Shown: in pieces, positions 34,693 through 43,287 of the stretch
Numbering within the stretch: position 1 is the first letter of the stretch
Layout: every line of letters starts with the position of its first letter
Origin: Prolixibacteraceae bacterium
Lineage (GTDB): Bacteria; Bacteroidota; Bacteroidia; Bacteroidales; Prolixibacteraceae
Assembly (NCBI GenBank): GCA_030602265.1
Contig: JAUWAB010000002.1
Span: forward strand, 109,772-173,771
Length of the DNA stretch: 64,000 nt
Direction of reading: 5' to 3'
The notes under the pieces: model-generated
Databases searched by the model: none
Seen by the model: the letters and a program-made list of their open reading frames with translations, nothing else
What the model was told of the DNA's origin: nothing
Made by a program: the position numbers and the translations under genes

Positions 34693-36606
34693 TCAGGCAG
34701 TAGTCATTTCCTTTGCTCCCTGTACGATTTCTTCAACGATTTCCGGATTCAGAAGGGTAGTGGTATCCCCGAAATTGTCCATCTCATTTTCCGCAATTTT
34801 CCGGAGAATCCTGCGCATGATTTTTCCTGACCGGGTTTTTGGTAATCCGGTGACTATCTGAATTTTATCAGGTTTTGCAAATGGGCCGATAATTTTGGCG
34901 ACGGTTTTCAGAACCGAAGTTTTGATTCCTTCTGCACCGCCCGTACTGAATTCGGTACAGACCACATAGGCGTAGATGCCCTGTCCCTTGATGGGATGGG
35001 TAAAGCCTACCACTGCCGATTCGTTAACCAGCGGATGTTCGTTGATGGCATTCTCAATCTCTGCCGTTCCGAGCCGGTGGCCGGAAACGTTGATCACGTC
35101 GTCGACCCGTCCCAAAATTCTGTAATAGCCGTCTTCGTCGCGTTTTACGCCGTCGCCGGTGAAATAGTGATTGGGAAAGGAACTGAAGTAAGTTTCCTTG
35201 AACCGTTTATGGTCGCCCCAGATGGTACGGGCAATTCCGGGCCACGGATATCGGATGCAGAGGTTCCCTTCCACGCTGTTCCCATGGAGTTCCTTTCCGT
35301 CGTTGTCTAAAATGACCGGATGTATACCCATCAGTGGCATGGTTGCGAAGGAAGGTTTGGTAGGGGTAATGCCTGCCAGCGGACTGATCATGATTCCACC
35401 GGTTTCGGTCTGCCACCAGGTATCCACAATGGGGCACCTGTTTTTGCCCACATGATCGTGGTACCAGTGCCATGCGTCTTCATTAATAGGTTCCCCAACA
35501 GTACCTAACACTTTAAGAGACCTGAGATGTTTGCCGTCCAGCCATTCCATGCCAAGGGCCATGAGTGAGCGGATGGCAGTCGGGGCAGTATAGAACTGGT
35601 TTACCTTGTGCTTATCGATAATTTCCCAATAGCGGCCGGCGTCCGGCCAGGTCGGGATTCCCTCGAACATCAGAGTGGTTGCGCCGCTGAGCATCGGACC
35701 GTAAATCAGGTAGCTGTGGCCGGTGATCCAGCCGACATCCGCCGAACAGAAATAGATGTCACCGTCGCTGTACTGGAATACATTCCGGAATGTATAGGCC
35801 GTATAGACCATATAGCCGCCGGTGGTGTGGACCAGTCCTTTGGCCTTGCCGGTCGAACCGCTGGTATAGAGGATGAACAGAGGGTCTTCAGAATCCATCA
35901 GAACGGCCTTGTGCTCCGGTGAGGCATTTTCTTCCAGCTCATGCCACCAGATATCGCGGCCTTCCTTCATGGGGACTTTCTCCCCGGTCCGTTTGACCAC
36001 CACGGCCGTTTTGACGCACTGGCAATGATCCATGGCTTCATCGGCAATATCCTTGATCGGAATGGTTTTTGAACCCCGGAACCCGCCGTCTGAGGTGATC
36101 AAGAGTTTGGCACCTGCATCCTGAATCCTTTCACTGAGCGCCTGGGAGGAGAATCCCCCGAAGATCACTGAATGGACAGCACCAATCCGGGCACAGGCTA
36201 ACATGGCGATCGCCACCTCAGGGATCATCGGCATATAAATGGCCACCCGGTCGCCTTTCCTTACACCCAGGCTCGTGAGCACATTGGAGAATTTCTTAAC
36301 CCGGATATAGAGCTCGTTATAGGTAATATGTCTGGATTCCTCATCGGGATCATTCGGTTCCCAGATAATGGCCGGCTGGTCCCCGCGATGAAAAAGATTT
36401 CTTTCAAAAATGTTTTCCGTGATATTCAACTTTCCTCCAATAAACCATTTGATGGTTGGTTCACTGAAGTTCCATTCAAGGACTTCGTCCCACTTTTTCC
36501 GCCAGTAAAAACTTTCCGCAATGTTCGACCAGAAACCGGTCGGATTGGTAATGCTTTTCTGGTATTCGAAGATGTAGCCGCCTAAAGTTGAAATTTTTGG
36601 TACCAT
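34693..36606 (-). CDS. acs: Acetyl-coenzyme A synthetase (AMP-forming)
   Basis: 637 aa, the usual length, starting ATG at 36606. It has the adenylate motif YTSGSTGKAKG near 247, the VDTWWQTETGG motif near 396, the hinge YYRILGRVDDVINVSGHR near 497-514, and the C-terminal KTRSGKIMRR with the acetylation-sensitive Lys near 602. It converts acetate, ATP and CoA to acetyl-CoA, AMP and PPi. A palindrome lies upstream at 36669-36696. The PPi it makes could feed the membrane pyrophosphatase or be used by the neighbouring PPi-PEPCK. Confidence 0.96.
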   Translation of the reverse strand: MVPKISTLGGYIFEYQKSITNPTGFWSNIAESFYWRKKWDEVLEWNFSEPTIKWFIGGKLNITENIFERNLFHRGDQPAIIWEPNDPDEESRHITYNELYIRVKKFSNVLTSLGVRKGDRVAIYMPMIPEVAIAMLACARIGAVHSVIFGGFSSQALSERIQDAGAKLLITSDGGFRGSKTIPIKDIADEAMDHCQCVKTAVVVKRTGEKVPMKEGRDIWWHELEENASPEHKAVLMDSEDPLFILYTSGSTGKAKGLVHTTGGYMVYTAYTFRNVFQYSDGDIYFCSADVGWITGHSYLIYGPMLSGATTLMFEGIPTWPDAGRYWEIIDKHKVNQFYTAPTAIRSLMALGMEWLDGKHLRSLKVLGTVGEPINEDAWHWYHDHVGKNRCPIVDTWWQTETGGIMISPLAGITPTKPSFATMPLMGIHPVILDNDGKELHGNSVEGNLCIRYPWPGIARTIWGDHKRFKETYFSSFPNHYFTGDGVKRDEDGYYRILGRVDDVINVSGHRLGTAEIENAINEHPLVNESAVVGFTHPIKGQGIYAYVVCTEFSTGGAEGIKTSVLKTVAKIIGPFAKPDKIQIVTGLPKTRSGKIMRRILRKIAENEMDNFGDTTTLLNPEIVEEIVQGAKEMTTA

Positions 36607-36668
36607 TTTAATTCTTTTTATCGTTCACTGTCTGATAAAACAATTCAGCGGATAAAAAGATTATAAAG

Positions 36669-36696
36669 TGTAATATTTTTTGAGGAAAATATTACA
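36669..36696. promoter_or_regulatory. Perfect palindrome upstream of acs, possible operator or terminator
   Basis: TGTAATATTTT (36669-36679) and AAAATATTACA (36686-36696) are exact complements separated by 6 bases. It lies 63 bases upstream of the acs ATG and just past the stop of the small membrane protein gene at 36723. Without a T run it is more like an operator; AT-rich palindromes of this size suit CRP/FNR- or Rex-type dimers. Confidence 0.4.
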
Positions 36697-36722
36697 AAAT
36701 TTCCTTCTGAGGGCTTTTTTAC

Positions 36723-37139
36723 CTACATTCTGGCAGCTCCTAACATCCCGAAAAATATAAGCAGACCCATCAGTGAAGCGATAATTTTCAGAATTTTGTT
36801 TGATTTTTTGTTTAGTGCTTCTGCAATCAGGGCGGCTGCTGCGATTACTGCACATACGGTCATTCCCCAGTAAAAAGGCAGCATCCGGCCTTCGATCGGC
36901 AGCTCATCGGGCAGGAAGAGCGTTTCACCATCCATAGCTTCCCTGGTGTCGAACATACTTTCAGGAACCAGTAAGCCGGCAAAAATCACCCAGGCGGCAA
37001 ATATGCCTAATGCCACAAAAATTCCGGAACCTACCATTCCGAAGGATTTTTTTCGCTCCACCCATCCGTAGATAATAACCGTGATGGCGGTGAAGATAGC
37101 CCACTGAGGGACTGTAATGATGGTGAAATTGCTGATCAT
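36723..37139 (-). CDS. Small integral membrane protein, unknown
   Basis: 138 aa with four apparent membrane helices: residues about 6-25, 36-58, 88-106 and 116-136. A soluble loop of about 25 residues (PESMFDTREAMDGETLFLPDELP) sits between helices 2 and 3. I do not recognise a named family. It is upstream of acs on the same strand, 116 bases apart, with the palindrome between them, so co-regulation is possible but unproven. Confidence 0.6.
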   Translation of the reverse strand: MISNFTIITVPQWAIFTAITVIIYGWVERKKSFGMVGSGIFVALGIFAAWVIFAGLLVPESMFDTREAMDGETLFLPDELPIEGRMLPFYWGMTVCAVIAAAALIAEALNKKSNKILKIIASLMGLLIFFGMLGAARM

Positions 37140-37211
37140 ATCCTGAAATTTCCGGTAAAGTTGATAAAATTACTTTAATTATGGAACCGGAATTATCAAT
37201 GAGAGGTTTAT

Positions 37212-37219
37212 TATCTTTG
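37212..37219 (+). promoter_or_regulatory. Candidate -7 box for the HAD phosphatase gene
   Basis: TATCTTTG, a full TAnnTTTG match, lies 23 bases before the TTG start at 37243. The -33 region is unclear. The short leader supports the TTG start. Confidence 0.4.
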
Positions 37220-37242
37220 GCGGATACCAAAAGATTAAAGTT

Positions 37243-37827
37243 TTGAAGCAGTTAACTGTCGACATAAAAGCCAAAGGCCTGATATTTGATTTGGATGGGA
37301 CCATTGCGGATACCATGCCGGTCCATTTTTCGGTGTACCGTGATATTCTGAAGGATTATGGTGTGGATTTCACCTGGGAGATATTCGGAACTTTAGCAGG
37401 GATTCCGGCTGTGGGAACCTTTGAGAGAATCAACCAGCTTTATGGCCTGAATATCCAGGCGGAGGAGATGGGGCATTTCAAGGAGGCAGAGTATGAGAAG
37501 CGCATGCACCTGATCAGGCCGCTTGACCCTGTTGTGGAGATCATCCATACATGGCATGGCAGGCTTCCGATGGCGGTTGGCACAGGAGGGTACAGCAGGC
37601 TGGCCTGGAAAACGCTGGAGATTATCGGGCTCAGTCACCTGTTCAGTATATTGGTATCTGCAGAAGATGTCACACAACATAAGCCACATCCTGAAACATT
37701 TCTCCAATGTGCCCTGCTAATGGGGGTAGAGCCATCATTCTGCCAGGTTTTTGAGGACGGCGTACTGGGTATGCAGGCGGCAGAGGCAGCCGGAATGATG
37801 GCGGTGAATATTACGGAATACCTGTGA
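37243..37827 (+). CDS. HAD-superfamily sugar-phosphatase/phosphoglucomutase-like hydrolase
   Basis: 194 aa with a TTG start, needed because the nucleophile motif FDLDGTIADT is at residues 15-24 and no ATG lies ahead of it. A helical cap domain follows (about 30-90), then AVGTGGYSRLAWKTLE (motif 2), Lys in QHKPHPETF (motif 3, near 146) and VFEDGVLGMQAAEAAGM (motif 4, near 169). The arrangement matches beta-phosphoglucomutase-like and YqaB-type phosphatases. The substrate is probably a sugar phosphate. Confidence 0.85.
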   Translation: MKQLTVDIKAKGLIFDLDGTIADTMPVHFSVYRDILKDYGVDFTWEIFGTLAGIPAVGTFERINQLYGLNIQAEEMGHFKEAEYEKRMHLIRPLDPVVEIIHTWHGRLPMAVGTGGYSRLAWKTLEIIGLSHLFSILVSAEDVTQHKPHPETFLQCALLMGVEPSFCQVFEDGVLGMQAAEAAGMMAVNITEYL

Positions 37828-37862
37828 ATTAGGGTGTTCTTCTTTGTTGCAGGCGGATAAAT

Positions 37863-37897
37863 AGTATCAAGTATCAAGTATCAAGTATCAAGTATCA
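37863..37897. repeat. Heptamer tandem array A (AGTATCA x5)
   Basis: Five perfect copies of AGTATCA fill 37863-37897, between the HAD gene and the endonuclease/exonuclease/phosphatase-family gene. It is 53-87 bases upstream of the ATG at 37950, and 20-54 bases upstream of an alternative ATG at 37917. Confidence 0.95.
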
Positions 37898-37949
37898 GGA
37901 TAAAGGCTGAAATGTTATGGTGTGGATACCCATTAGATACATAAGATAT

Positions 37950-39002
37950 ATGACAAGAAAAGCATTATATGTTGCCGGTTGGCTGATACTGGCAGCGGTT
38001 TTTTGGTTCTGTTCCCCGCATATGCCGGGAAGACAGGGTTCCGGAGATTATACTGTTGTGTTCTATAATGTAGAGAACCTTTATGATGTCTTCGATGATC
38101 CTGCCGTGAACGACAATGAATTTCTTCCGGGGAGCAAAAAGTCGTGGACAAAGGAGCGCTACAGTAAAAAACTGTCTGAACTCGCTACCGTACTGGTTGC
38201 GACGGGTGACCGCAATTTGCCGGTACTGATCGGATTGGGGGAGGTGGAGAACAGGAAAGTTGTGGAAGAACTCGCTGTGACCGGTGGCCTCAGGAAGGGA
38301 AAGTACGGGGTGGTTCATGAGGATAGCCCTGATGGCAGGGGCATTGATGTTGCCCTGATGTACAGACAGGATTTCTTCAGACTTCTTGGTCATCAGGTTG
38401 TTCCGGTCATTCTTCCGGAGAGAAATCGTGCTACTACCCGGGATATTCTCCATGTTTGGGGAAATGCTCCCGGAGGCGAGGAAATGCACCTGTTTATCAA
38501 CCACTGGCCCTCCCGTTCAGGTGGGGTTCAGCAGACAGAACGTGACCGGATTGCCGCCGCCCGGATACTGAAGGGCAAGACAGACTCCCTTTACAGCGTA
38601 AATCCGGAGATAAAAATTATAGTTATGGGTGACCTGAACGATACTCCACCGGACAGGAGCCTGCAGGAGGTGCTTGGTGCGGTACACCCGGAGAGAAAGG
38701 ATGGGGCAAAGCTGGTGAACCTGATGTATCCGGCACATCTGAGGGGCGAAGGTTCTTACTACTATCGGGGCAGTTATGATATGCTGGACAATATGATCGT
38801 ATCGACCGGACTGATGGGGAAGGAGGGGCTTTCCGTAAAGAATGGAGAAGGCTATGTTTTTATCCGTGATTTTATGACTTTCACCAACCCGCAGGGCCAT
38901 AAGGTACCAAACCGTACCTACGTCGGTGACCGTTACACCGGCGGGATCAGTGACCACTATCCCGTATATTTCACCCTAACCTACCTCCGGAACATCAAAT
39001 AA
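37950..39002 (+). CDS. Exported endonuclease/exonuclease/phosphatase-family protein
   Basis: 350 aa from the ATG at 37950. An ATG 11 codons earlier (37917) is possible, but MTRKALYVAGWLILAA begins directly with the signal sequence. Core motifs of the fold are FYNVENLYD (Asn and Glu) near residue 38, GLGEVENRK (metal Glu) near 98, FINHWPSR (His) near 182, VMGDLNDTP (Asp-Asn) near 222, and GISDHYPVYF (Asp-His) near 332. It may be a secreted nuclease or a phosphodiesterase; exported members occur in Bacteroidota. Heptamer arrays flank the gene on both sides. Confidence 0.8.
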   Translation: MTRKALYVAGWLILAAVFWFCSPHMPGRQGSGDYTVVFYNVENLYDVFDDPAVNDNEFLPGSKKSWTKERYSKKLSELATVLVATGDRNLPVLIGLGEVENRKVVEELAVTGGLRKGKYGVVHEDSPDGRGIDVALMYRQDFFRLLGHQVVPVILPERNRATTRDILHVWGNAPGGEEMHLFINHWPSRSGGVQQTERDRIAAARILKGKTDSLYSVNPEIKIIVMGDLNDTPPDRSLQEVLGAVHPERKDGAKLVNLMYPAHLRGEGSYYYRGSYDMLDNMIVSTGLMGKEGLSVKNGEGYVFIRDFMTFTNPQGHKVPNRTYVGDRYTGGISDHYPVYFTLTYLRNIK

Positions 39003-39003
39003 T

Positions 39004-39166
39004 CAATAATCAATAATCAATCATCAGCCGCCTCATCAACAACCATCAAATAATAAATAATAAATAATCAATCATCAGCCGCCTCATCAACAACTATCAA
39101 ATAATAAATAATAAATAATAAATAATAAATAATAAATAATAAATAATAAATAATAAATAATCAATC
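39004..39166. repeat. Heptamer tandem array B with a 51-bp repeat, ending at the uvrB start codon
   Basis: CAATAAT appears twice from 39004, then a 51-bp unit is present twice (39018-39068 and 39069-39119, one C/T difference). Each unit ends in ATAATAA heptamers. The second runs into 8 full copies and a partial copy of ATAATAA (39101-39161). CAATC then leads directly into ATGG. The unit's own sequence at this point is CAATCATCAG, so the uvrB start codon falls inside what would be a third copy. Confidence 0.92.
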
Positions 39167-41212
39167 ATGGATCTAAAGGTTGTTTCTGATTATCAGCCGA
39201 CCGGCGACCAGCCCGAGGCCATCCGGCAGTTAAGTGAAGGGATACGCAACGGGGAAAAGTACCAGACCCTGCTGGGGGTAACCGGCTCGGGGAAAACATT
39301 TACCATGGCGAATGTTATTGCCGAAGTGCAGCGGCCAACCCTGATTCTCAGTCACAACAAGACCCTGGCGGCACAGTTGTACGGTGAGATGAAACAGTTC
39401 TTTCCGGAAAATGCGGTGGAGTATTTTGTTTCCTATTACGATTATTACCAGCCCGAAGCCTATATTCCGACTACCGATACCTACATTGAGAAAGATCTTT
39501 CGATTAATAAGGATATTGAGAAGCTGCGTCTCTCCACCACGTCCTCACTTCTTTCAGGCAGGCGTGATGTGATCGTGGTTTCGTCGGTATCCTGTTTGTA
39601 TGGGATTGGCAATCCGGATGACTTCCATGCCAACGTGACCCATCTTCACAAAAACCAGCCGATCCCGCGCAATACCATGCTCCGGCAGCTGGTAGACGCA
39701 TTGTATTCCCGCAGTGAAGTTGATTTTCAGCGAGGAAATTTCAGGGTAAAAGGGGATACTGTGGATATTTTTCCGGCTTATGCCGATGTGGCCATCCGGG
39801 TGGCATTCTGGGGAGAGGAAATTGAAGAGATCAGCTCTTTTGATCCCCTTACCGGCCATACGATCGAATGGATGGATTCGGCGGTAATCTACCCGGCGAA
39901 TATTTTTGTCACCACAAAGGAAAGGATGAATTCGGCCATACGGAACATTCAGGATGACCTGGTTGCGCAGATCGAGTTTTTCAGGAGTATTGGTAAACCG
40001 CTGGAAGCCAAGCGGATTCAGGAGCGGGTGGAATATGACATGGAGATGATGAAGGAGCTGGGCTATTGTCCGGGGATCGAAAACTACTCCAGGTATTTCG
40101 ATGGCCGGTCACCCGGAACCAGGCCATTCTGTCTGCTGGATTATTTTCCGGATGATTTCCTGACGATTATCGATGAGAGTCATGTTACCCTTCCCCAGAT
40201 CAGGGCGATGTATGGTGGAGACCGGTCGAGGAAGGTAACCCTGGTGGATTTCGGGTTCAGGCTTCCTGCGGCCATTGACAACCGTCCGCTGAAGTTTGAG
40301 GAGTTTGAGAACCTGGTGGGGCAGATGGTTTATGTAAGCGCCACGCCAGCTGATTATGAGCTGGAGAAGTGTGAGGGAGTAGTGGTAGAACAGCTGATCA
40401 GGCCGACCGGGCTGCTGGATCCGGTAATTGAGGTTCGTCCCAGTCTGAATCAGATCGACGACCTCATGCATGAAATCAACCTCCGGGTTCAGCGCAACGA
40501 GCGCACCCTGGTGACCACCCTGACCAAACGGATGGCGGAAGAGCTGAGCCGTTACCTGGCCGATATGGGGGTAAAAACGCGGTATATCCATTCAGACGTG
40601 GATACCCTGGAGCGGGTGGAGATCATGGAACAACTGCGTAAGGGGATCTTTGATGTACTGGTTGGGATCAACCTGCTCAGGGAGGGACTTGACCTGCCCG
40701 AGGTATCGCTGGTGGCCATTCTGGATGCAGATAAGGAAGGTTTCCTCCGGTCGGAACGCTCCCTTACCCAGACGGCAGGACGTGCAGCAAGGAACCTGCA
40801 CGGCAGGGTAATTATGTATGCCGACAAGATCACCGAATCAATGAGGAAAACCATCGATGCCACCAACTACCGCAGGGAGAAGCAGCTGAAATACAATGCC
40901 GAGAACAACATCACCCCGACACAGATTGTCAAACCTACCCGGGAAATCATCGGGTATGAATACCGGAGTGACAAGGCTGATGCCCGGGCCTATACCGGTG
41001 GTGACGATCATGTGGATGTGGCTGCCGATCCGGTGGTTCAGTACATGACACCGGCTGCCCTGGAAAAAGCCATTGCCGCCACCAAAAAACAGATGCAGGC
41101 GGCTGCAAAGGAACTCGACTTTATTGAAGCAGCGAGGCTGAGAGATGAGATGTTCAGACTGCAGGATATCCTGAAACAGAAAACAATGCAGGAACCTGGT
41201 CGGAAGGGTTAA
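39167..41212 (+). CDS. uvrB: Excinuclease ABC subunit B
   Basis: 681 aa, normal length. Walker A GVTGSGKT is at about residues 38-45, the beta-hairpin region YYDYYQPEAYIP is near 92-103, DESH is near 338, helicase motif VI (RAARN) is near 541, and the C-terminal UVR motif (KEIDFIEAARLRDEM-like) is near 644-658. It loads onto damaged DNA with UvrA and positions UvrC in nucleotide excision repair. The start codon sits at the edge of an AT-only repeat array, so no ordinary ribosome site is visible. Confidence 0.97.
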   Translation: MDLKVVSDYQPTGDQPEAIRQLSEGIRNGEKYQTLLGVTGSGKTFTMANVIAEVQRPTLILSHNKTLAAQLYGEMKQFFPENAVEYFVSYYDYYQPEAYIPTTDTYIEKDLSINKDIEKLRLSTTSSLLSGRRDVIVVSSVSCLYGIGNPDDFHANVTHLHKNQPIPRNTMLRQLVDALYSRSEVDFQRGNFRVKGDTVDIFPAYADVAIRVAFWGEEIEEISSFDPLTGHTIEWMDSAVIYPANIFVTTKERMNSAIRNIQDDLVAQIEFFRSIGKPLEAKRIQERVEYDMEMMKELGYCPGIENYSRYFDGRSPGTRPFCLLDYFPDDFLTIIDESHVTLPQIRAMYGGDRSRKVTLVDFGFRLPAAIDNRPLKFEEFENLVGQMVYVSATPADYELEKCEGVVVEQLIRPTGLLDPVIEVRPSLNQIDDLMHEINLRVQRNERTLVTTLTKRMAEELSRYLADMGVKTRYIHSDVDTLERVEIMEQLRKGIFDVLVGINLLREGLDLPEVSLVAILDADKEGFLRSERSLTQTAGRAARNLHGRVIMYADKITESMRKTIDATNYRREKQLKYNAENNITPTQIVKPTREIIGYEYRSDKADARAYTGGDDHVDVAADPVVQYMTPAALEKAIAATKKQMQAAAKELDFIEAARLRDEMFRLQDILKQKTMQEPGRKG

Positions 41213-41298
41213 AAATTTTGGCTAATTTTACACCGCCGCATGATGGCAGACTCATTGGAGAATGGGTATAGAAAAATAAGAAATGAACATAGAAACCA

Positions 41299-41757
41299 AT
41301 GGCTCACGGGACATCCAATATATTGATTAAGAATAAAAAGGCATTTTTTGAATATGAAATTCTGGAAAGCCTGACTGCGGGAATCAAGCTCGTGGGGACC
41401 GAGATCAAATCCATCCGGAATGGGAGGGCAAACCTTACCGACTCGTATTGCCAGTACGAAATGAATGAGCTCTATGTGAAAAATCTCCATATAGCAGAAT
41501 ATGAACTGGGTACCATAAACAACCATATTGCCAAGCGTGACCGGAAATTGCTGCTGCAACGGCGTGAACTTCAGCGGTGGCAAAAGAAGGTTAAAGAGTC
41601 CGGGTTGACCATAATCCCCCTGAAATTGTTTATCAATGATAAGGGATTGGCTAAGCTGGAGATCGGATTATGCCGCGGTAAGAAAATTTATGACAAGCGG
41701 GAGAGCATCAAGGAGCGTGACCATGGGCGTGACATGGACCGGATGATGAAGTACTGA
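41299..41757 (+). CDS. smpB: SsrA-binding protein SmpB
   Basis: 152 aa. The start [22 protein letters not shown], the [14 protein letters not shown] segment, and the basic C-terminal tail [12 protein letters not shown] are diagnostic. SmpB brings tmRNA to stalled ribosomes. No tmRNA gene was found in the window. Upstream at 41223-41230 is TAATTTTA followed by CACCGCCG, close to a Bacteroidota promoter and its typical start region. Confidence 0.97.
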   Translation: MAHGTSNILIKNKKAFFEYEILESLTAGIKLVGTEIKSIRNGRANLTDSYCQYEMNELYVKNLHIAEYELGTINNHIAKRDRKLLLQRRELQRWQKKVKESGLTIIPLKLFINDKGLAKLEIGLCRGKKIYDKRESIKERDHGRDMDRMMKY

Positions 41758-41815
41758 TCCCGGGCATCTCTGATGGGAACTTCCGTTTTAAATTTTCCCG
41801 AAAGGAAAACGAAAA

Positions 41816-42391
41816 TTGGAAAAGACTGTAAAATATCCTGCCCTTGTGCTTTTTGACGGGTTTTGCCATCTGTGCAGCCGTTCTGTGGATTTTATCATGA
41901 AGCGAGATCCGCGGGGGAGAATCGGATTCGTAGCCCTACAGTCGGAGGCAGGCCGGTACCTTGCCGGCCGCGACATCCCCGGTGAAACACAATGGAAAAA
42001 TCACGCTTTGCCCGGAAATGAAAATCATAAAGGTATCGGAAACCAGTTTGCCATTGAGGCGATCGGGCGAGCGGGTCACCCGGCGTATGATGCTGAACGT
42101 AATTATGACACACTGATCCTCTGGGAGGAGGGCAGGTTTTATTATTATTCGGATGCTGCCCTGAGAATTGCGGGATATTTACAGTTTCCGTGGAATATGT
42201 TTAGTGTTCTAAGGATTGTGCCTGCCCCGCTGCGTGACCTGTTGTACCGGCTGATTGCCCGTAACCGCTACCGTTGGTTCGGAAGGAGGGAGGTTTGCCG
42301 GATCCCGTCGGCCGAAGAGAGAAAACGATTTCCGACACGGGATGACCTACAACTCGAAATCTCCCTTCTCGAATCTTCTGAAGAGGGATGA
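41816..42391 (+). CDS. DCC-family thiol-disulfide oxidoreductase-like protein
   Basis: 191 aa with a TTG start and an AAAGGA ribosome site about 10 bases upstream. The defining motif DGFCHLCSRSVDF is near residues 13-25, followed by FVALQSEAGRYL; DxCxLC is the thioredoxin-fold active site of DUF393. Between residues about 55 and 90 lies an insertion (GNENHKGIGNQFAIEAIGRAG) that is absent from typical 130-140 aa members. The C-terminal part (DLLYRLIARNRYRWFGRREVCR) is normal for the family. The role is unknown. Confidence 0.8.
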   Translation: MEKTVKYPALVLFDGFCHLCSRSVDFIMKRDPRGRIGFVALQSEAGRYLAGRDIPGETQWKNHALPGNENHKGIGNQFAIEAIGRAGHPAYDAERNYDTLILWEEGRFYYYSDAALRIAGYLQFPWNMFSVLRIVPAPLRDLLYRLIARNRYRWFGRREVCRIPSAEERKRFPTRDDLQLEISLLESSEEG

Positions 42392-42886
42392 TAACAGGCC
42401 CAGCCAGTGGCTGAACCGCTGCATGGCCTCGCTGGTCTCTTCTGAAACTTTTTTTCCGCTGATTTTCAGCATCATGAAGCCATACAATGCAGTCAGGCAG
42501 GTCTCAACGTCGTTCATTCCGTTATCTGATTTTCTTCTCACTTCAGCGATCAGACCGGCGGTAGAGCGGTAGGTGCGGATATATTCTTCATCTGCTTCAA
42601 CTTCCATGACCCTGAGATGAAAGTCATACATATCGCTGATGAGATTCCGGATGAACTGGAAGTGGCCTTTCTCCCTGATCTTTTCCTTTTCCATCATCAG
42701 GACCAGGTTTGCATACCATCCGACCATTTCTTTATGGATTGGGGGAGGCAGGTTTCGCGGGGTCACCAGGTGGTCTTCGATTTGCTGAAGATCTCCGTTA
42801 AAAGCGCGAAGCATGTCTTCCACCTGAAACATATAGATCAGGTATTCTGCCGGGTTCTCTTTGCGTTTTTCTCTTGCCGTAAGCAT
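42347..42886 (-). CDS. DUF4924 family protein
   Basis: 179 aa from the ATG at 42886 (MLTAREKRKENPAEYLIYM). An ATG seven codons earlier (42907) is also possible and overlaps the S4 gene; the downstream start fits the family's usual beginning better. The protein is all-helical, with FQVEDMLRAF near 20 and a terminal helix ending in acidic residues. This is a Bacteroidota-specific family of unknown function. It overlaps the end of the DCC gene on the opposite strand by 45 bases. Confidence 0.72.
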   Translation of the reverse strand: MLTAREKRKENPAEYLIYMFQVEDMLRAFNGDLQQIEDHLVTPRNLPPPIHKEMVGWYANLVLMMEKEKIREKGHFQFIRNLISDMYDFHLRVMEVEADEEYIRTYRSTAGLIAEVRRKSDNGMNDVETCLTALYGFMMLKISGKKVSEETSEAMQRFSHWLGLLSSLFRRFEKGDFEL

Positions 42887-42896
42887 TTTGATCAGG

Positions 42897-43274
42897 TTAA
42901 ATTCCAAAGAAATCTTCCAGGTCCCGGCGGTCCTTTTTGGTCGGTCGCCCGGCCCCCCGGTCGCGGGAAATCCACTGCATATCCTTCTGTGTTTCCAGCA
43001 GGTCGAGTTCGGATTGGGGCGTTACTTCCACCATAAACTGCTGAACATCTTTGGCTCCGACCCGTTTTTCAAGGATAGCGAGCGCCTTGTAGCTTCTGTA
43101 GATAGGCGGTTTTCTTACCCGTACGGTTTCCCCAGGTTTAATCATACGCGATGGCTTGACCGGAATATCCCCGATCAGGACATGCCCTTTGGAGCAGGCT
43201 TCAGTAGCCAGGCTCCGGGTTTTGAATACCCTGACGGCCCAAAGCCATTTGTCGATACGAACAGAATCTGCCAT
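42897..43274 (-). CDS. S4-domain RNA-binding protein (HslR-like)
   Basis: 125 aa. The start RIDKWLWAVRVFKTRSLATEAC is the S4 RNA-binding motif of the heat-shock protein 15 (HslR/YabO) group, followed by GHVLIGDIPVKPSRMIKPGETV and a basic tail (GRPTKKDRRDLEDFF). HslR-type proteins bind 50S subunits carrying stalled nascent chains. It lies between pth and the DUF4924 gene in a run of minus-strand genes. Confidence 0.85.
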   Translation of the reverse strand: MADSVRIDKWLWAVRVFKTRSLATEACSKGHVLIGDIPVKPSRMIKPGETVRVRKPPIYRSYKALAILEKRVGAKDVQQFMVEVTPQSELDLLETQKDMQWISRDRGAGRPTKKDRRDLEDFFGI

Positions 43275-43287
43275 ATGGTTAACCGGT

